A stretch of DNA of 64,000 nt from Hydractinia symbiolongicarpus (lineage: Eukaryota; Cnidaria; Hydrozoa; Anthoathecata; Hydractiniidae), in the NCBI RefSeq assembly GCF_029227915.1, contig NC_079875.1, positions 20,269,001 to 20,333,000 of the forward strand, read 5' to 3'. Below the pieces are notes generated by a model. It ran no database searches, was not told where the DNA came from, and saw nothing but the letters and a program-made list of their open reading frames with translations. Of this stretch, positions 61,428 to 64,000 are shown one piece after another. The position numbers were made by a program, and so were the translations under genes. Position 1 is the first letter of the stretch. Every line of letters starts with the position of its first letter.

Positions 61428-61619
61428 GTGCTTTAAATGGAGTGTTATTGCGGCACTACACCATGACGAAATCTATACTCAACCAGAGCGCGTCACTAAA
61501 TTACAAGTGTTTGCAGATCAATAAAACTGGGAAGGGTTAGAATTTCCACTAGACATTAAAAAAATAATAAAATTTGAAAATAACAACCCCAAGATTGCAG
61601 TCAACGTTTTATACACCTC
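61428..61619 (+). pseudogene. Polymerase B N-terminal scrap, in inverted orientation
   Basis: Plus-strand segments CFKWSVIAALHHDEI, QPERVTKLQ, WEGLEFPLDIKKI and KFENNNPKIAVNVLY match the type of N-terminal domain that precedes the polymerase in many animal Polintons. A TAA near 61523 breaks it. It points away from the polymerase body (minus strand), head to head, across a TTTTTTTCAAAAAA sequence near 61416. Thus part of the polymerase gene was inverted at the junction. Confidence 0.6.
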
Positions 61620-64000
61620 GACGATACATTTTAAGTGTGCGGCCTTTATTAGACTGCAAAAGGACATACTACGGTCTTTGTAGGACGATGCACGTAGTTA
61701 AGAGTGTTCTAAAGCGACGGCGCTAATGAAAACGACTTGGGGCGTTGTAGCGCATTGAGACTGGAAGGAATTGTCCAATGGTACTCGGCGCAGGCAGCTG
61801 AAACCGCATGATTTACGTGTGCAGCCTTTATTAGACTGCAAAAGGCCATATTACAGTCTTTATAGGACTGTGCACGTAGTTAAGAGTGTTCTAAGGCGAC
61901 GGGGGTAATGAAAACGACTTGGGACGTTGTAGCGCATTGAGACTGGAAGGAGTAGTAGAATGGTAACCGGCGCAGGCAGCTGAAACTGCGTGATTTACGT
62001 GTGCGGCCATTATTGGACTGTAAAAGGCCATATTAAGGTCTTTATAAGACTGTGCACGTAGTTAAGAGTGTTCTAAGGCCACGGCGCTAAGGAGAACCAC
62101 TTGGAACGTTGTAGTGCATTGAGACTGGAAGGAATAGTCCATTGGTTCCCTGCGCAGGCAGATAGAATCACGTGATTTGCGTGTGAGGCTATATTAGACT
62201 GCAAAAGGCCATATTACGGCCTTTATAGGACTGTGCACGTAGTTAAGAGTGTTCTAAGGCCACGGCGCTAAGGAGAATCCCTTGGAACGTTGTATCGCAT
62301 TGAGACTGGAACGACTAGTCCAATGGTAACCGGCTCAGGCAACACAAACCGCGTGATTTAAGTGTGCGGCCTTTATTAGACCGCAAAAGGCCATATTACG
62401 GTCGTTGTAGGCTTGTGCACGTAATTAAGAGTGTTCTAAGGCCACGGCGCTAAGGAGAACCACTTGGGACGTGCTGGTGCATTGGGACTGGAACGACTAG
62501 TCCAATGATAACCGGCACAGGCAGCTGAAACCACGTGATTTACGTGTGAGGTCTTTATTAGACTGCAAAAGGCCATATTAGGGTCTTTTTAGGACTGTGC
62601 ACGTAGTTAAGAGTGTTCTAAGGCCACGGCGCTAAGGAGAACCACTTGGAACGTTGTAGTGCATTGAGACTGGAAGGAATAGTCCATTGGTTCCCTGCGC
62701 AGGCAGATAGAATCACGTGATTTGCGTGTGAGGCTATATTAGACTGCAAAAGGCCATATTGCAGCCTTAATAGGACGATGCACGTAGTTAAGAGTGTTCT
62801 AAAGCGACGGCGCTAATGAAAACGACTTGGGACGTTGTAGCACATTGAGACTGGAAAGACTAGTCCAATGGTAACCGGCTCAGGCAACTCAAACCGCGTG
62901 ATTTAAGTGTGCGGCCTTTATTAGACCGCAAAAGGCCATATTACGGTCGTTGTAGGCCCGTGCACGTAATTAAGAGGGTTCTAAGGCCACGGCGCTAAGG
63001 AGAACCAGTTGGAACGTTGTACTGCATTGAGACTGGAAAGAATAGTACAATGGTTAGCTATGCAGGCAGATGAAACCACGTGATATACGTGTGAGGCCTT
63101 TATTAGACTGCAAAAGGCCATTTTACGGTCTTTATAGGACTGTGCACGTAGTTAAGAGTGTTCTAAGGCCACGGCGCTAAGGAGAACTACTTGGAACGTT
63201 GTTGTGCATTGAGACTGGAAGGAATAGTCCAATGGTAACCTGCGCAGGCAGATGGAACCACGTGATTTACGTGTGAGGCCTTTGTTAGACTGCAAAAGGT
63301 CATATTACAGCATTTATAGGACTGTGCACGTAGTTAAGAGTGTTCTAAGGCGACGGAGCTATTGAAAACGACTTGGGACGTTGAATTGCATTGAGACTGG
63401 AACGACTAGTCCAATCGTAACAGCAAAAGCAGCTAAAACCGCGTGATTAAAGTGTGCGGCCTTTATTAGACTGCAAAAGGCCATATTAGGCTGTTCTAAG
63501 GCCACGACGCTAAGGAGAACTACTTGGAACGTTGTAGTGCAATGAGACTGGAAGGAATAGTCCAATGGTAACCTGGGCAGGTAGATGGAACCACGTGATT
63601 TACATGTGAGGCTTTTATTAGACTGGAAAAGGGCATATTATAGCCTTTGTAGGACGATGCACGAGTGTTCTAAAGCGACAGCGCTAATGAAAACGACTTG
63701 GGACGTTGTAGCGCATTGAGACTGGAAGGAATAGTAGAATGGTAACCGGCGCAGGCAGCTGAAACCGCGTGATTTACGTGTGCCGCCATTATTGGACTGC
63801 AAAACGCCATATTAAGGTCTTTATAGGTCTGTGCACGTAGTTAAGAGTGTTCTAAAGCGACGGCGCTAATGAAAACGACTTGGGACGTTGTAGCGCATTG
63901 AGACTGGAAGGAATTGTCCAATGGTAACCGGCGCAGGCAGCTGAAAGCGCATGATTTTCGTGTGCAGCCATTATTGGACTGCAAAAGGCCATATTAAGGT
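61620..64000. repeat. Satellite array, right (about 182-bp monomers)
   Basis: About 13 monomers run to the end of the window. GTGCACGTAGTTAAGAGTGT recurs about every 182 bases (near 61690, 61872, 62053, 62235, 62413, 62597, 62779, 62959, 63144, 63327 and 63832), with one shortened monomer near 63485 and another near 63660. Some neighbours are nearly identical over more than one monomer (for example 62030-62200 and 62590-62760), pointing to recent segmental copying. Same family as 46215-47515. Confidence 0.9.

Noticed and set aside
1-64000. CRISPR arrays, bacterial operons or prokaryotic promoters
   Set aside because: The window is eukaryotic: spliced PINCH gene, Helentron, BEL/Pao and satellites. 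The tandem repeats have no unique spacers of fixed size.
1-64000. tRNA or rRNA genes
   Set aside because: No cloverleaf with A and B box sequences and no rRNA-like segment was recognised on either strand by eye.

Overview
This is a eukaryotic, almost certainly invertebrate animal, genomic window. I favour a cnidarian or similar early-branching animal, from the AT-rich host sequence, small introns with GT-AG borders, Polinton/Maverick, Helentron and BEL/Pao elements, and the closeness of the one host gene to animal PINCH. The species cannot be named from sequence alone. The only intact host gene I can support is PINCH/LIMS, a five-LIM-domain focal-adhesion adaptor. It is read from ten exons between 18475 and 36258 on the + strand and gives 329 residues with no break. 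Nearly everything else is mobile DNA. || Layout. 1-5207 is the truncated 3' part of a Helentron (Rep, PIF1-type helicase and APE-type endonuclease pieces). 5318-17360 is a roughly 12 kb Polinton-like element (copy 1) bounded by 65-68 bp terminal inverted repeats. 17361-18474 is upstream DNA with two strong hairpins. The PINCH introns hold a non-LTR reverse transcriptase fragment (minus strand, 19311-20345), a decayed AT-rich tandem repeat, a 647 bp MITE-like element, a decayed BEL/Pao retrotransposon (24674-29556), long foldback palindromes and three abutting non-autonomous Helitrons (32484-35377). 37478-46094 is a second Polinton-like assembly (copy 2), with a different DNA polymerase and an inverted gene block. 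46215-47515 is an array of about 182 bp satellite monomers. About 48130-61425 is a third Polinton copy, colinear with copy 1 but inverted. 61428-61619 is an inverted polymerase N-terminal scrap, and 61620-64000 is more of the same satellite family. || The Polinton genes look like a small virus genome: protein-primed type DNA polymerase B, a DD35E integrase, an A32-like packaging ATPase, a putative major capsid protein, a possible penton-like minor capsid protein, several membrane and coiled-coil proteins, a Bro-N/DUF3627-like protein, a zinc-binding mini-protein, a SAP/Rho_N-like mini-protein and a DUF4116-like repeat protein. Most are broken by frameshifts, stops or deletions, so none of the three copies looks autonomous now. 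Comparing the three copies shows three things: nearly every start codon lies within a few bases of AATAAA; perfect or near-perfect hairpins sit just after stop codons and between convergent genes; and copy 2 has the ATPase-Bro-integrase-membrane-protein block inverted cleanly at gene boundaries. Family assignments are from motif recognition by eye, with no database search.
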